Source: Glandiceps talaboti
Taxonomy: Eukaryota; Hemichordata; Enteropneusta; Spengelidae
Assembly: GCF_964340395.1 (NCBI RefSeq)
Contig: NC_135562.1
Coordinates: 14,105,796-14,169,795, forward strand
Direction: 5' to 3'
Length of the DNA stretch: 64,000 bases
Below the pieces are notes generated by a model. It made no database searches and was not told the DNA's origin. It saw only the letters and a list, made by a program, of their open reading frames with translations. The position numbers and the translations under genes are program-made. Below, piece after piece: positions 1-17,839 of the stretch. Numbering within the stretch: the first letter of the stretch is position 1; every line of letters starts with the position of its first letter.

Positions 1-1045
1 CATTGAACTTGTGATCTTATGTATGAAATTATCACGTGAACTTACTTTTGTAATATGCGAGTCAAATTGCTACGGTAACTAAGCCTTATATTCATGATTT
101 CATGAGGATGTGGGGATATATCAATAATGGAAACAGAATCATTGTAGATGTTATGATTGTAGCTGTGGGAGTGTACAGCTAAAGCTGATGCTAAAAAAGA
201 AACACATTCTTATATATATAGATATGGCTTTCCGCTATCAGGACGACATTCATGTGTTTGTCAGACTGGGTATATAAGTTCGTCAGCAAACTCTTGCGAC
301 TGAAGCAAGTACTAAAGTAAGGTAGCAAATTATCAAAAAGTGCAAACAAAATGCATAATTTGTACAAGAAAAATTGAAATAAAAAGGCATTTATGTGATT
401 AAGAATGTTTGCCAACCTTATAATTTTTGTTCAGTTCTTAGTGTTGTTAGCGTGTAGAAACATATATAGTATAGACGACATATACTGCATTACTTGATTA
501 TTGGGAGCTATGTCATTCTACGTAAATTAAACGTGAATGGACTCGACTCCGTCATATATGCGCGTTCGTCCAGATATCATAATTATACCAGATGCACGTT
601 TTTGTTACTGTTCGTTTCTAAACACCTTAATTAACATGACTTCCCGTACCAGGAATTCATAGACGACATATAGTGCATTACTTGATTAAACATAACAAAC
701 TATTCTTACAATGTCTTTGAATACCAGGTATATATCAAATTAAAGTAGTGACAATAGAAATCTTAGCTGTAAAAGTACATTTCAGACGAGATTAGACTAC
801 GTTATGTATTCACTTACAAACTCATGAGACAATTCATAAATGCACTGATATCATTTCATATAGCTATATTTATATAAGTATCTGATAATTGTGCTCAACT
901 ACTGATGCAGGAAAATATGTTCCAATCCTATTTAATGATGTGTATAATTTTAGGATTTCTCTCACTTGAAAATGCCACAATCAATAAATTTTTAGAAGCA
1001 AAAACAATTAATCGCCAACAAGTGTAGGAACTTAATTGCACCTCG
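1..1045. other. AT-rich intergenic sequence, no gene seen
   Basis: No exon-like open frame or recognisable protein is seen here. The only structure noted is a 30-base direct repeat differing at one position, at about 472-501 and 659-688, about 187 bases apart. Confidence 0.5.
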
Positions 1046-1077
1046 TTCTTCATCATGCACTTTCGCTCATCGGATAA

Positions 1078-1305
1078 ATGCCTTCTGCACACACCATATG
1101 GAATCTAGCTTACGCCCCTTCTCTTCTGCATCTCTTGTGCTATAAAATTTGGAACTCTCTACTCTTGGATATAAAAACCTCTCCCAATGTCAACATTATC
1201 AAAAGACGCTTAAAAACACATCTTTCAGAGAGTATTTCCGTTGTAAATCTAAGCGCCCCTGAACAGTGTTTAACTTTGGATATTTTGCGCTATATAAGTA
1301 TACTA
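1078..1305 (+). mobile_element. 3' end of a CR1/L2-like non-LTR retrotransposon
   Basis: The plus strand encodes the tail of a reverse-transcriptase protein, with the pattern IWNSLLLDIK followed by RRLKTHL. This is the usual C-terminal signature (x-WNSLP..., LKTHLF) of CR1/L2/Jockey-type elements. After the stop region the sequence reads GCGCTATATAAGTA and runs straight into a GATA microsatellite, as expected for the 3' terminus of such an element. Only the last 75 or so codons survive; the rest is missing. Confidence 0.6.
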
Positions 1306-1402
1306 GATAGATAGATAGATAGATAGATAGACAGATTGATAGATTGATTGATGGATGGATGGATGGATGGATGGATGGATGGATAGATGGATGGATGGAT
1401 GG
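1302..1402. repeat. (GATA)n/(GGAT)n microsatellite
   Basis: GATA units pass into GATG/GGAT units with interruptions. It directly follows the retrotransposon 3' end, so it may have grown from that element's tail. Confidence 0.9.
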
Positions 1403-1414
1403 TTGGAAGAAGGT

Positions 1415-1592
1415 GTTGAGAGATTTTGAGTAGACTTCTGATTTTTTGTCATTCCCATACTGCTATGGACATAAACCAGGTTGGCTAAAGCATTCAAATT
1501 GGTTTTGTCTTCTTCTAGAACCTTCTCAAAGTAGTCGGTGCAGGTTTTCAACTGCTCTCCAAGTTGAAATTTCAACACCCCTAAGACATTCA
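1415..1592 (-). pseudogene. TPR-like exon fragment
   Basis: The minus strand is open across about 55 codons containing YFEKVLEEDKTNLNALANL. This has the helix-turn-helix look of a tetratricopeptide repeat (Y/F at the start of helix A, N-x-x-A-L-x-N-L in helix B). An acceptor-like CTATAG lies just upstream at about 1600. The frame then runs into the GGAT microsatellite. No partner exons were found nearby, so this is either a relic or a captured exon. TTC22-type proteins are a guess only. Confidence 0.35.
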
Positions 1593-1631
1593 ATAAACTA
1601 TAGCGAATTGGTCCAATTTCATCTTCAAGTT

Positions 1632-2830
1632 ATTTTTTATTTATTTATTTTTTCAGGTAAACCAACGGGCATAAAGCCCATTTACAGGCACCTTTAGAAA
1701 CAAATAAGGAAAAACAAGCCCTAAAAAGATAAAAACAAGAGGTAACAATAACAGAAAGAAGTGACACGACATAAAAGGCAAACACAGAAATAAAACCAAC
1801 AAAACAGGTAAAATTATTAAAAACACGCAGCCTGAAGCACACGCCGAAAGGCGGAAACAGGACTAAATAAATCTATGTTTGAATTTGCTTTAAAAAGTCA
1901 TTACAAGTGGTTAAACATCTTTAAATTGTGGAATATTTTCTTAGATTTACTCTGGAGGCACTGATGCGAAAGATATAGTGATTATGTAGCTGTCTGCTCT
2001 GTACATTAAAACAGACCTTATACAAAATGGATGGACAATTATAGTATGAATTGACCAGTTTGTAAACAAAAATAGCATCTAAAGACTTTCGCCTCCTCAC
2101 CACTTTTTCCTTCAGCTTAAACCTAGCACATAGCGAATCGTAATCTGTTGAAGTATATTGCACATTTGATTTAAAACATAAACATTTAATAAATTTCTGC
2201 TGTACACGTTCGATTTTATCAATTTGAGTTACTTGCCATGGTGACCAAATTACAGTGCAGTACTCAAGATGGCTTCTAACATGGGTCACATATAAAGATC
2301 TTAATGTAGAAATGTTTGAAAAATTGGCACATGTACGTTTGATAAAACCCATCATTCGAAAAGCTTTAGAGACAATACTATCAATATGGGTGCTAGAAGA
2401 CATCTGTGAAGAAAGTAGAATACCAAGATCTTTAATACTATGAACACGAACAACGAACAAGGGGACTATCAGCAATACAGTAATTGTATGTAGTCAGTTT
2501 CTTTTTGTTTCTAAATGTAATTACATTACACTTCCCCACATTGCGCTTCAATTTCCATGTATTACACCATTTGTAGACCTTATTAATGTCTGTTTGAAGA
2601 GAAATACAATCATCTTGTGTTCTTACTATGCGATATATTTTGGCATCGTCAGCAAACATTGAGCACAACAGCATTAAAAGTGGGAGATGAAAATGCCCAC
2701 AATCAGATGAACTAGCTGGTAGCGATTCCGGACATTTTCTTATCAAAGGTGCCAATCTATAGGTGTGCGATCGCGAGAATGAAGAACCTGTGACAATAAC
2801 GGAAATATTTCGAGTTAATGGCACGATATG
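1632..2830 (-). mobile_element. 5'-truncated Jockey-like non-LTR retrotransposon
   Basis: On the minus strand, 2824-2438 contains the reverse-transcriptase catalytic motif FADDAKIYRI and the downstream WKLKRNVGKCNV block. A frameshift near 2440-2475 moves the frame. It then continues to a stop at 1921 through the palm/thumb and C-terminal part (DLGILLSSQMS, HLEYCTVIWSPW, RVQQKFIKCL). A 3' untranslated stretch follows, ending in an AAATA-rich tail at about 1632-1655. The element is 5' truncated just before the FADD motif, as is typical of target-primed insertions. The clade (Jockey-like) is judged by eye. Confidence 0.75.
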
Positions 2831-3273
2831 TCTCCCCTATAACAATTGATGCGAAATTATTGAACAATTGCTGTAACTATGGATATATACTATGATAATC
2901 ACGGTGGGATTATCGAAAAGTAAGAATGTAGGATCAATATGTACCTTTAAAAGCGTGTTGGTTTAAATTTGGTTATCATAAGAATAAGAATATCGAGTCA
3001 ACATCTGTCTATCATAGTACGAAAACAGGACAACCATTTGTACTGGATTTTGAGATAAAATAGTATTGTATAATTTCATATGCTTGTGCAAAACAGTGTT
3101 TGTATTTTAATGAATTTACTATATGTATTAATATCGCAACAAGGAAAAACAACGTTGTGTGAGATGTACAAATCACCGCATCGCCTGATTCAAACTCTAC
3201 AGTCTCACTAGTATGGTACTACCTAGGGGATAAATATCAGCTTTGGCAGTGTCACTCTTTATTTGATGCTAAA
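2831..3273. other. 3' flank of D1, partly duplicated
   Basis: From about 3088 to the GA tract this is closely similar to 9180-9420 (shared words include CACCGCATCGCCTGATTC and ACTACCTAGGGGATAAA). It is therefore the left edge of the D1/D2 duplication unit. No gene is seen in it. Confidence 0.7.
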
Positions 3274-9174
<5,901 letters not shown>

Positions 9175-9433
9175 ACCTTTGTGCAATAACAGTGTTTGTA
9201 TTTTAATGAATTTATTTTATGTATTAATATCGTAACAGGGAAAAACAACGCTGTGTGAGATGTACAAATCACCGCATCGCCTGATTCAAACTCTACAGTC
9301 TCACTAGTATGGTACTACCTAGGGGATAAATATCAGCTTGGAAAGTGTCAGTCTTTATTTGATGCTAAATTATGTAATAGATTTACATACTTTACAGTTA
9401 GACACAGAGAGACACTAATAGCATAATGAACAT

Positions 9434-12400
9434 TCATTTCATTTTAGCTAAGATTTGTATTTGTGGCCTTTGAAGTGAGATTGTCAAATACATAAGAATT
9501 GCAAAGAAAATATCACCTGGTCTAAGTGAAATATTTTCACCCGCATGTTGTCGGTCTTTATCATTCCTGTTATCTGATGACTTCGTGAATGAGGTAGACT
9601 CCTCTATTGACATCTCCAGTGGATGCTGTGATATCTTCGACATGTCCATACCGGGTACTAAAACACAAAAACAAATAAATGATACAGTTAAAATAAAGTT
9701 TTTAATTCGAGTCATTGCAATACTGCACATGGAACGTGGTACACCCAAGCACTAGAATGTGCACATCCTAGTGCTAGGATGTGGCCACATCCTAGAGGTA
9801 GGAAGAAAAGCATAGCTATATACCAGCTGTGCGCATCACAGCCCAGTTACAGAGTATATTTTTCCACAGCCCTGGTACATGGTTGTGAAAAATATGCCTA
9901 TTGCATTGATTGAAATACCACCTTTGTGCCACGACTGCACAACCCAGTACAACAGATGTGTATTGCACACCTAGCACACTGTTGTGCACATACATGTAAC
10001 AGATATGGTGGATTATACGTTACCTGTCACCAATCTCTCATTCTGATTGGTCGAGAGCCCTGCAGATACACAGGCGTATTTTTCACCAACAGCCGTATTT
10101 TTGCTTGTTGTATCACGTGATCACTGCTCGTCCCCTTGTAAACAAATCTAGCAGACAACTAGAGATCGAGCTATAACCAGCATTTCCAATGCCAAATTTG
10201 TTGTCAATCGAACAAAATATCACCGTTGTATACATTGTAACAAGTCTTTGAACTGTACTTTTCATGTCACAGGGAATTTAATAGTCAAAAATACCACACA
10301 CAACCGTGAAAGTCCAGTGGCGGTGGTCATGAACGCACGGTCGTCACGCGATTGTAAATATGAATTCCTAAATTTATGAAGGATATGAAAATTACCACCA
10401 CAGAGGGTGTAATTGTTGCTTAACTAGAACAACAAAGTATATCACGAACATTTATGTACATTTAATGGAATACAGTACGCAAAACAAAGACGCACTAATT
10501 TTTCAACATTACGTCATACTACTGAGCAAACGCGCACTCTGATGGGATGATAAAGTTAAGGCTGACATGTAAACAGCCGCATTGCAGTTATCAGAGAGGT
10601 GCATGGTACTACGCTCAACAGTATAACGCGGAAGTGATTTTATTTTAAAATGAAACCGCATTTTTAGACATTCAAAAATGAATTCATAGTCGCAGGTGAC
10701 GTATAAGTATGTTATTTGCCAAATACTGTTCCACAACCTGCTGCTCGAGGTAATTTTTCTGGCATAACGGCTCGCCTCCGGCTCTCCGTTATACCAGAAA
10801 AATTACCTCTCGCAGCAAGATATGGAACGGTATTTGGCAAATAACTTATACATAATACGCTGTAGCAACGTTTTTGTTCATACCCGACTAGCATTGTTAA
10901 CATCCATGTTACATCAATGTTGGCACACCAGTTACACATCTGTCAAATCTAGGTATGCTACACCTAGTGTATGGGCTAGAGCTGTTACAGCGATATTGAA
11001 GACATAACTGGTAGAAATCCCGTGGCTCCACTAAGCTGGTGCTCAATTATGCCCTTGGTATGTGCAAGTTATAGGGGTGTGCAACGTACTCTGTGCACAT
11101 ACACACGTACATATATGCATGCATACATACATACATACATACATACATACATACATACATACATACACACACACACAGATTGCTTGCAATATATATGACA
11201 TACTAAACAGATATTAACCTTTGTTCTGTCCTATTGGTGTGGTGCAAGGTCCTTCGAATTCTGCCGCTGTTTTCATTAGTTCAGGAGTTTGATGTGTTTC
11301 TTCTTTTTGCTTGTCTTCTTGGTCAGATTCTTCGGATTCTGCAATTAAATACAGCCAAGGGTTGGGCTAGAATACCATAATCTCCCAGAACAAGAATAGT
11401 TACATGTCAAAATGAAAAGTGAAAATATACCTATGTGCCTTCTTTTACCCCAGGTTAGTATTGGTTGCAGTTTTTGTCAATCCATCGGGATTTTTGTTCA
11501 AGACGATAAACATTTAACTCGATTCTTCCCTATCTTTAATAAGTAAGGTTTTCCGACAACAATATAACTGTATCTTGACACCTAGAAACTTTTTGAATTT
11601 AGTACATTGTATTTCCAAACAATCAAGCTTATTATGTGTCATCGAACACTCAATGGCAAATTGGGTGCCTCATTTTTTATACTGATTTTAACGATGAAAA
11701 TGCCCATACCTTGCCAAATTGGTGTAGACTTACTTCCGCGCGTCTGTCTTGGTAAGTATTTATTTCGAAAACATTCACCTACTTTAAAGTTAGTTTGGGT
11801 GTCGTAGGCAGCCATGTTGGAAAGGAGTTGAAATTGAAATGGAGAGTATATAAGGGACTCTATGTTTCGTTAATTTGTTCCTGTACATTGACAGTAATAA
11901 ATACACATGGCCACTTTAAGCAATTACAGTATGGAGACTCGATTCTATTGTTACAGTAGTCGGAATTCCCTGTTAAGGGGGAAATTCTAGTCAGACCTAT
12001 TTCTGTCTTTGTACAATGTATTGATTACATCTATGATGTACTGAGGTGCTGCTTTATTACCCCAAAATCACATTAAGTTGATATAAGTAATCAATACAAA
12101 TGTACTTTTGTGAGAAATAAGTGTGACTGGACTTTTTCTTAAACTGACCTATGCATTCTCCAGCTGTCACTTCAGCACTAGTTTGTTTTTTGTAAGGCTC
12201 CATTGTCACCTCAACTCTCTCCCTAAGTGTTGTCTCCTCCATTGATTCCATAAACAGAAATCCCTTTGTGTCTGAAAGAAGTAACAACAGCAAAACGCTA
12301 ACAGATGACGAACAGATAGAGTCAGTTATATTAGTTATGGTAACTGGTGTAATCGAGCTTTCGTCAAGGTGAACGCCAAACAAACGTCGCCACCAGTCAT

Positions 12401-14277
12401 TGGCTATATACCAGCCATTCTACTAGTTATGAACCATATCTTTAGACGACGAAAGTATGGCAATTTAACCATATTAATCCAAATTTTCATAGTTACCAGC
12501 TAAGACGAATACACACCTTCTTTCTTTCCCTTTTCCTTAGCTCTGGTCTCAGATTCTGGAGTCATTTCTTGATCTGGAAACACAGTTTCCTGTGTTATAG
12601 ACTTGTATTGGTCACTTTTATTATCAGAATCTTTTGGTACAACTAGAGGCAAAAATAACAACATCTCAATTATGTTCTATCGAATTTATCTTGGAAATAG
12701 ATTTCACAACTTAATTTCATATGGATTTGCTAACAAATATTTATATAATTGCTTTAACTAACCTTTGAATTCATCTTTATCTTATTGCATTTAAAGCTTC
12801 CTCCTAAGTCCATTTTGTTTTGACCACTCATGTCCAAAATGCATACATTTCATAAGTATCGAAATAAATTGTAAACTAACCTGTGTGTACTTCAACTTTC
12901 ACTTCTGCATCACTTTGTTCCATCGTAATCGTCGGCTTTTCCTTTGGTCTGATCACTTCCACTGGGTCCATAAAGGGGACGCTCTTTGTTTCTAATAGAG
13001 CCTGTAGTTCTCTAATATCACCAACTTCTAAGGTACCTTCTACTTTTTTCACAATTTTCTCTAGAACTACTTGCATTTGTTCTAATTTGTTTGATAATTC
13101 CATTGCCTTATATCTCTCTTTTGCAAATGTATTTTGTATTTTCTCTTGCTCTTTCTCACTTTGTTCTCTTAAAATGCGCAACTCTGTCTTTAATTCAGTA
13201 TTATACCCTGCTGAAACACGGCGATCCATATATGACTTTTTAAGTTCTTTTAACTTCTCTTTAAGATCTTCTATAACACGGCTTGCTAGGTACTGGTGAC
13301 TCTCATCTAATACCATGGGTGGGAGTGTTATCAAACCTCTAACCAGTTCACTACCAATGACAGCTTTCCTTGGTATAACAACCAGTGACGAGATATTACA
13401 ACCCTCTGTACTCATCAGACCATGAAGTACTATAACAAGGATAAGAAAAAAATTGGGGTTGAAAGAAAATGTTAGCATTTTCTGCAACATAATTTAATTT
13501 TAATTTAGAAAATAGCAAGTCTTCAAATTCCTGGTAGAATTGATCTAGGTGGCTGTTAGTATTGTAATGTCAAGATGTCATGGACGTGTCTTACCAATCT
13601 TATCACAATATTCCTTTCCTCGTTCATCAACTCTTAGGCAAAGCTGAAGCTTGGTACCGATGAGGATGTTGATGATTCCAAGTAGGTCAAGGATTTCAGG
13701 TCGTTCCTGGAGAAGCGTTGAAAGCAGCGCTATTTTGGAGGATTTAAAAAGTAGCACAACCCTGCTTTTATCCACCTCTTTACTAGAATAGGCTGCTGGC
13801 ATGAAACCTGAGGGTCCAGCGTCTGTTGACGACGCCAAGCTCAAACCACCTGCTTCCATCAAGTGCGAACTGTCTACTACTTCTGTACGAGTGTTATCTA
13901 CTTCACTTGATACTTGTTCGGCACATGAGATCTCCTGGAGGTCCTCAATCAGTGTCACCAGTCTCCTTTTCATTGCCTTAAGAGACTGGGACTTTGGATT
14001 GACCTCAACTGCAAACAGGTGATGACCTAAAACAGAGGAAGTACTGTATGAAGTTAGTCTTCAGTGCTTACTTAATGTAGTAATACAATAATGTGTATTA
14101 TTTTGTACACTATACTGTTGGGAGGTCTAAAATACAGGAACAAGACAAATAAATCCTTTCATAGGATCCACACTGGTATTATTAGATAACGTCACTTTTA
14201 TGTGTATTGTGAGTTTGACACCAATGTACTTCAGTAAATGTTAGTGGAGCATAAATGTTAAAACAGCTGACTGGATG

Positions 14278-14309
<32 letters not shown>

Positions 14310-14404
14310 GATGATGGTGATGGTGATGGTGATGATGATGATGATGATGATGATGTAGGTGGCGGTGGTGGTGGTGGTGGTGGTGGTGGTGGTGGTGATG
14401 CTGG

Positions 14405-14453
<49 letters not shown>

Positions 14454-16153
14454 CATGATGATGATGATGATCATGATCATGTCAGTCAGTCAGTCAACAT
14501 GACTATTTCAGCTGAACTGTGTTTACCTGCAACTGCTTCCACTCCATCACTGGAACTTACTTCAATGTGTTGTCTACATCTTAGGTAGTCTTTCTCTAAA
14601 ATAGTAACTTCTAGATTCATTTCTCTCGCACGTGCACTATCAGAACTGATGTGAAATACAGTTGTTAGCATGTCCTCATTCAGAATACCCTTCTTGAATT
14701 TCCTTTGTAATTCACCATTATTGTGCTGGCACCACATCTCGTCAATCCCAGCTAACGTTAAACATCTCACAATAATCTCGATGCAGTCTGCTTGTACCCG
14801 TTCCACACATACACCATCGATACCAAGTATTTCTTGCGTAAGTTGTTCAGGATTATCTTCAAGCCTTTCTTCTAGTTGCACTATCAATTTTGCCATTTCT
14901 CGCAATTTCCCTGGCGTTGTAACGCGAACACTAATTGGTATATCTCCTGTCAAAAAGTATTTCAATTGTATTCAATATTTTTGAATCAGATAGCATGAAG
15001 GTACTAAGAAACTCTGAGTACATATTTGAAGATGACGACATATTTACAAGCATTAACTTACTTTCATTACTAAGTAACACAATAATATTTAGTTATATCC
15101 ATAACCTTGCGAGTGTTTGCATCGCCTATGGTAAAGGACAATCACATACTTCATCACCTAGTTCCATCCCCGAATCATCTCAAGTATCCTACACGTTCTA
15201 ATGGAAAGGTCACTTTCAAGTGCACAGTGAGTGTAGGATAAAACGAAGAGAAAACAATGTTAGTGTGTTGACGTTTTTGTTTACTGTTTGTTTGTTTGGT
15301 TGGTTGGTTGGTTGGTTGGTTGTTTGTTTGTTTGTTTGTTTGTTTGTTTGTTTGTTTGCTTGCTTGTGAGTTTGTTTGCTTGTTTGTTTGTTTGTATTAC
15401 TTAATACGTATCTTTGTTTCTTTTATTATTTTTTGTGTACATGCTTTTATTTTGTTCCTTGTAAATAAATTGTAATCACTGCACTTTCTATTTTATTATA
15501 TATTTACAACTTTTAGGAGTTGTTTTATTAATCAACTATTTTTTTGTTTGTTTCCCAACATGTCTATTTTACTGGTATGTGAACTTCAAGCAATTTGACC
15601 ATTTTACTTTGTCACAATTTTGTTTAATAAACCATGTATTGTTATTATTAGTAGTAGACGCACATGTACTTGTAAATACAGGTGTAAATAATATCCCTCT
15701 ATGTTGCATATGACAATTCCAATAAACCACGCAGTTACTTCCTTTCAATGTAGTCTGTTGAACTACCTGATACATATTATGTATGGTGTCAATGTTTTAA
15801 ATTGTGTCACACTTCTTTACATGTAACAAACATTTACACTTACCTGGTTTAAGCTTTGGTCGATGTCCTTCATTTTCTAGGTATTCTATGACTTTCTGTT
15901 TCAAAGGCATTCGTCCCATTTCTTGGAATATTTCTAACAGGAAGTCCATGTTAGAAATCGAGATATGGGCGTTCTCCATCAGTCGATTAAATATAGCCAT
16001 ACCTGAATTTAAAAGCTCCAATTCTTGCTTTGGTAATTCGTCACAAAGAAGTAACTTCAGATAATTTATATCCTGACTTTGAAGTTGTTTGTTTAGGAAA
16101 TTGAACAATTTTATGTGTGGCCTCAGAAAGCTTTTTTTCTCTCTCAATGCCAT
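9434..16153 (-). CDS. D2: death effector domain / TRADD-N-like / coiled-coil protein, 8 exons
   Basis: Exons on the minus strand are 16153-15844, 14946-14527, 14026-13595, 13429-12881, 12642-12517, 12271-12149, 11338-11219 and 9657-9434 (TGA at 9436-9434). The sum is 2304 nt, giving 767 residues with consistent phases. The layout matches D1. Residues 1-103 form a DED-like helical bundle (KLFNFLNKQL, MDFLLEIFQEMG). Residues 104-243 form the TRADD-N-like domain (CIEIIVRCL, GELQRKF, VTILEKDYLRCR). Residues 244-387 are a linker with LLGIINILIG. Residues 388-570 carry a coiled coil rich in E, K and L. A low-complexity tail follows, ending in residues IQILAKMK. The first four exons are only about half identical to D1 at the protein level by eye, while exons 5-8 are close to identical. 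A cytoplasmic adaptor in apoptosis or innate immunity is inferred from the DED; no catalytic domain is present. Confidence 0.75.
9762..9783. repeat. 22-bp perfect inverted repeat near D2 last-exon acceptor
   Basis: CACATCCTAG and CTAGGATGTG are separated by TG, and a further copy of the left arm follows at about 9786. It lies about 105 bases upstream, in gene sense, of the exon 8 acceptor. It falls in a stretch of about 70 bp that is absent from D1. Confidence 0.8.
10012..10852. mobile_element. About 0.84-kb insertion in D2 last intron
   Basis: Alignment by eye with D1 (4056-4110) shows continuous homology broken here: the duplicate reads GGTGGAATAATACGCTG without the insert. The inserted DNA ends in a strong palindrome (10706-10850) whose arms contain GTTATTTGCCAAATACTG and its reverse complement, with a centre of CCTCCGG. 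No transposase is visible, so it is best described as a non-autonomous DNA element. Confidence 0.65.
11116..11178. repeat. (CATA)n/(CA)n microsatellite in D2 last intron
   Basis: This is the orthologous position to the longer tract at 4357-4490 in D1, so the pair records length change since duplication. Confidence 0.9.
14274..14482. repeat. (TGA)n/(TGG)n trinucleotide tract in D2 intron 2
   Basis: About 200 bp of GAT/TGG trinucleotides lie in the intron just downstream, in gene sense, of the TRADD-N-like exon. The long Ile/Thr open frames across it are translation artefacts. Confidence 0.95.
15288..15400. repeat. (TTTG)n/(TTGG)n microsatellite in D2 intron 1
   Basis: Tetranucleotide TTTG and TTGG units extend over about 110 bp between exons 1 and 2 of D2. 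Confidence 0.95.
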
Positions 16154-16735
16154 ATCTTAAGTGTTTAGATTTTTAAAATAACGATTATAATACTTATTTT
16201 TGTTATTTTTCCTTTCCGGTGTCTTGTGACTGTTAACGTTCTGTAAAAAAAAGCACGATGAATGTGTGAATTTTCACAATAAAATAGAAGCATTATATAC
16301 ATTTAACTCAATTTCTTCAAAAACATGTTTTTCTGTGTTTGAAATGAAAAGACTTTGGACCATTTTTCCAGACGAATCGCTGTCTCGGTTCATGGTCCTA
16401 AACTGATGATCAATAACTCGTTCGTCCTTAATAAGTTTTTAAACACGCGTACAAACTAAAATACTTCAGTGATGTAGTCAATTTTACTACTGTATTAAAT
16501 AGTTTACACATACATGTATACATCCAGTGCAAGGATCAAAATGTTGCCAACTGTGATCGCAACAGATTGCCGGTTCGTAGACAGTTTCTATACAATGTTG
16601 TCCACTGTGAAAACACCCTTATTCAGCGAACGTACATACTAGATGCATGTATAGTGTTTTATCGAAATTGTATGACAGTCTGAATCATGATGGAAGAGAG
16701 ACAATAAGTATTGTAGCTATATATAGGCGCGGTTC
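16154..16735. other. Upstream region of D2, no feature recognised
   Basis: AT-rich sequence upstream of the D2 start codon. It presumably contains the D2 promoter, but no core element could be assigned with confidence. No coding signal is seen. Confidence 0.4.
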
Positions 16736-17830
16736 TAAGTAATTTGACAATAGTGGCAGTGGTTAATATGTAACGAGACATACTCTACACTACCGATAAC
16801 ATGACGGTATAGTTGACAGATCCTCCTCGCCATATTTTGCATTCGAATTAACGAAAAAGGAGAAGACAATGCAGTTTCCGAGAACAATATATGGTTAAGG
16901 TTTAAAGTTCCACAAACATATTACCTTCCTAAACCTATAACCGTATGTAGATATTCTGTGACTTGATATAAAATGTTCATAACTCATCTACTATGATATA
17001 CTGACAATGGTTGTCGGTGGCCGAGCGTTTAGCTCGTACGCCTATTACCTCTGCACCCTGGGTTCAGGTGTCGGCTGGGTTTGATTAAATTTACCACGTA
17101 GAGCGGAGGGTGTCCTTCAGTTTGGCTCTACCCTACAACGCAGGTTTTCCCTGTTACTCCGGTTTCCTCCTGCACTAACACTGAACCAAAGGAGCCTATA
17201 AATGGGACTAGTTCCCGTTGGTTATCAAATATATAAAGGAAGAATCAAACTATTTAAACTTACAGAATATAGGTATGCAGTGTAGTCTAGATTTCTGGCA
17301 TCCTGGTTATTGACGACCACTGCATTTGTACCACAACTTCAACACATCTGGTCAACAAACAAACACATGGTCCAGTTTTAGTGTCCCCAGTCGGTTTACT
17401 CTGTTATTGTACACCGTTTACTAGGCCTCTCTGGTCTTTCATACTATAGAGTCTCTCCTTTCAACATGACCTATTAAATGACCCAAAGTAATTAGTAACG
17501 CCGACAATGACACACAGATCTCGGATTGGTACAGTGCTAACAGTACTAGTGATCCGAACAAGTAATGCACTGTTATAACTTTATGTACGACCTTTAGACG
17601 CTTTGGATGCGTGGTTGTGAATATATATTTTATTTCAAGTAATGTGCCATCGCGATCTCCAAAAAAAAATGGTATGCCCCCACCCCACCCCCATCAGTAG
17701 AATAAAGTAAAGTATAAAAGAAGAACTGTAGCATACAGAAAAAGAACACAAACCAAAGAGATACAATGTAATAATTTGAAAGTCAACACAACTTATAAGA
17801 AGTTATACAGATAAATATCAGAGCAGGGGC
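16736..17830. repeat. Partial copy of the 16.7-25 kb repeat block
   Basis: Words from this stretch recur at 21360-22200 and 24410-25060, for example GGTTAATATGTAACGAG, GTGCTAACAGTACTAGTGAT and ACCAAAGAGATACAATGT. It is broken by the SINE at 17005-17235. There is no protein coding potential. Confidence 0.75.
17005..17235 (+). mobile_element. tRNA-derived SINE (degenerate)
   Basis: The head GGTGGCCGAGCGTTTAGC resembles a tRNA A box and the downstream GGGTTCAGGTGTC resembles a B box, spaced as in a pol III promoter. The body carries CTCCGGTTTCCTCCTGCAC, a word I associate with invertebrate SINEs. It does not fold as a functional tRNA by eye. It interrupts the repeat block around it. Confidence 0.55.
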
Positions 17831-17839
17831 ATGAGGCAA

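Noticed and set aside
14241-14480. Poly-Ile/Thr open frame that could look like a membrane segment
   Set aside because: It is a GAT/TGG trinucleotide repeat within D2 intron 2.
17005-17235. tRNA gene candidates from A/B-box matches (also 45936-46285)
   Set aside because: No cloverleaf can be drawn and both have SINE-type bodies and tails.
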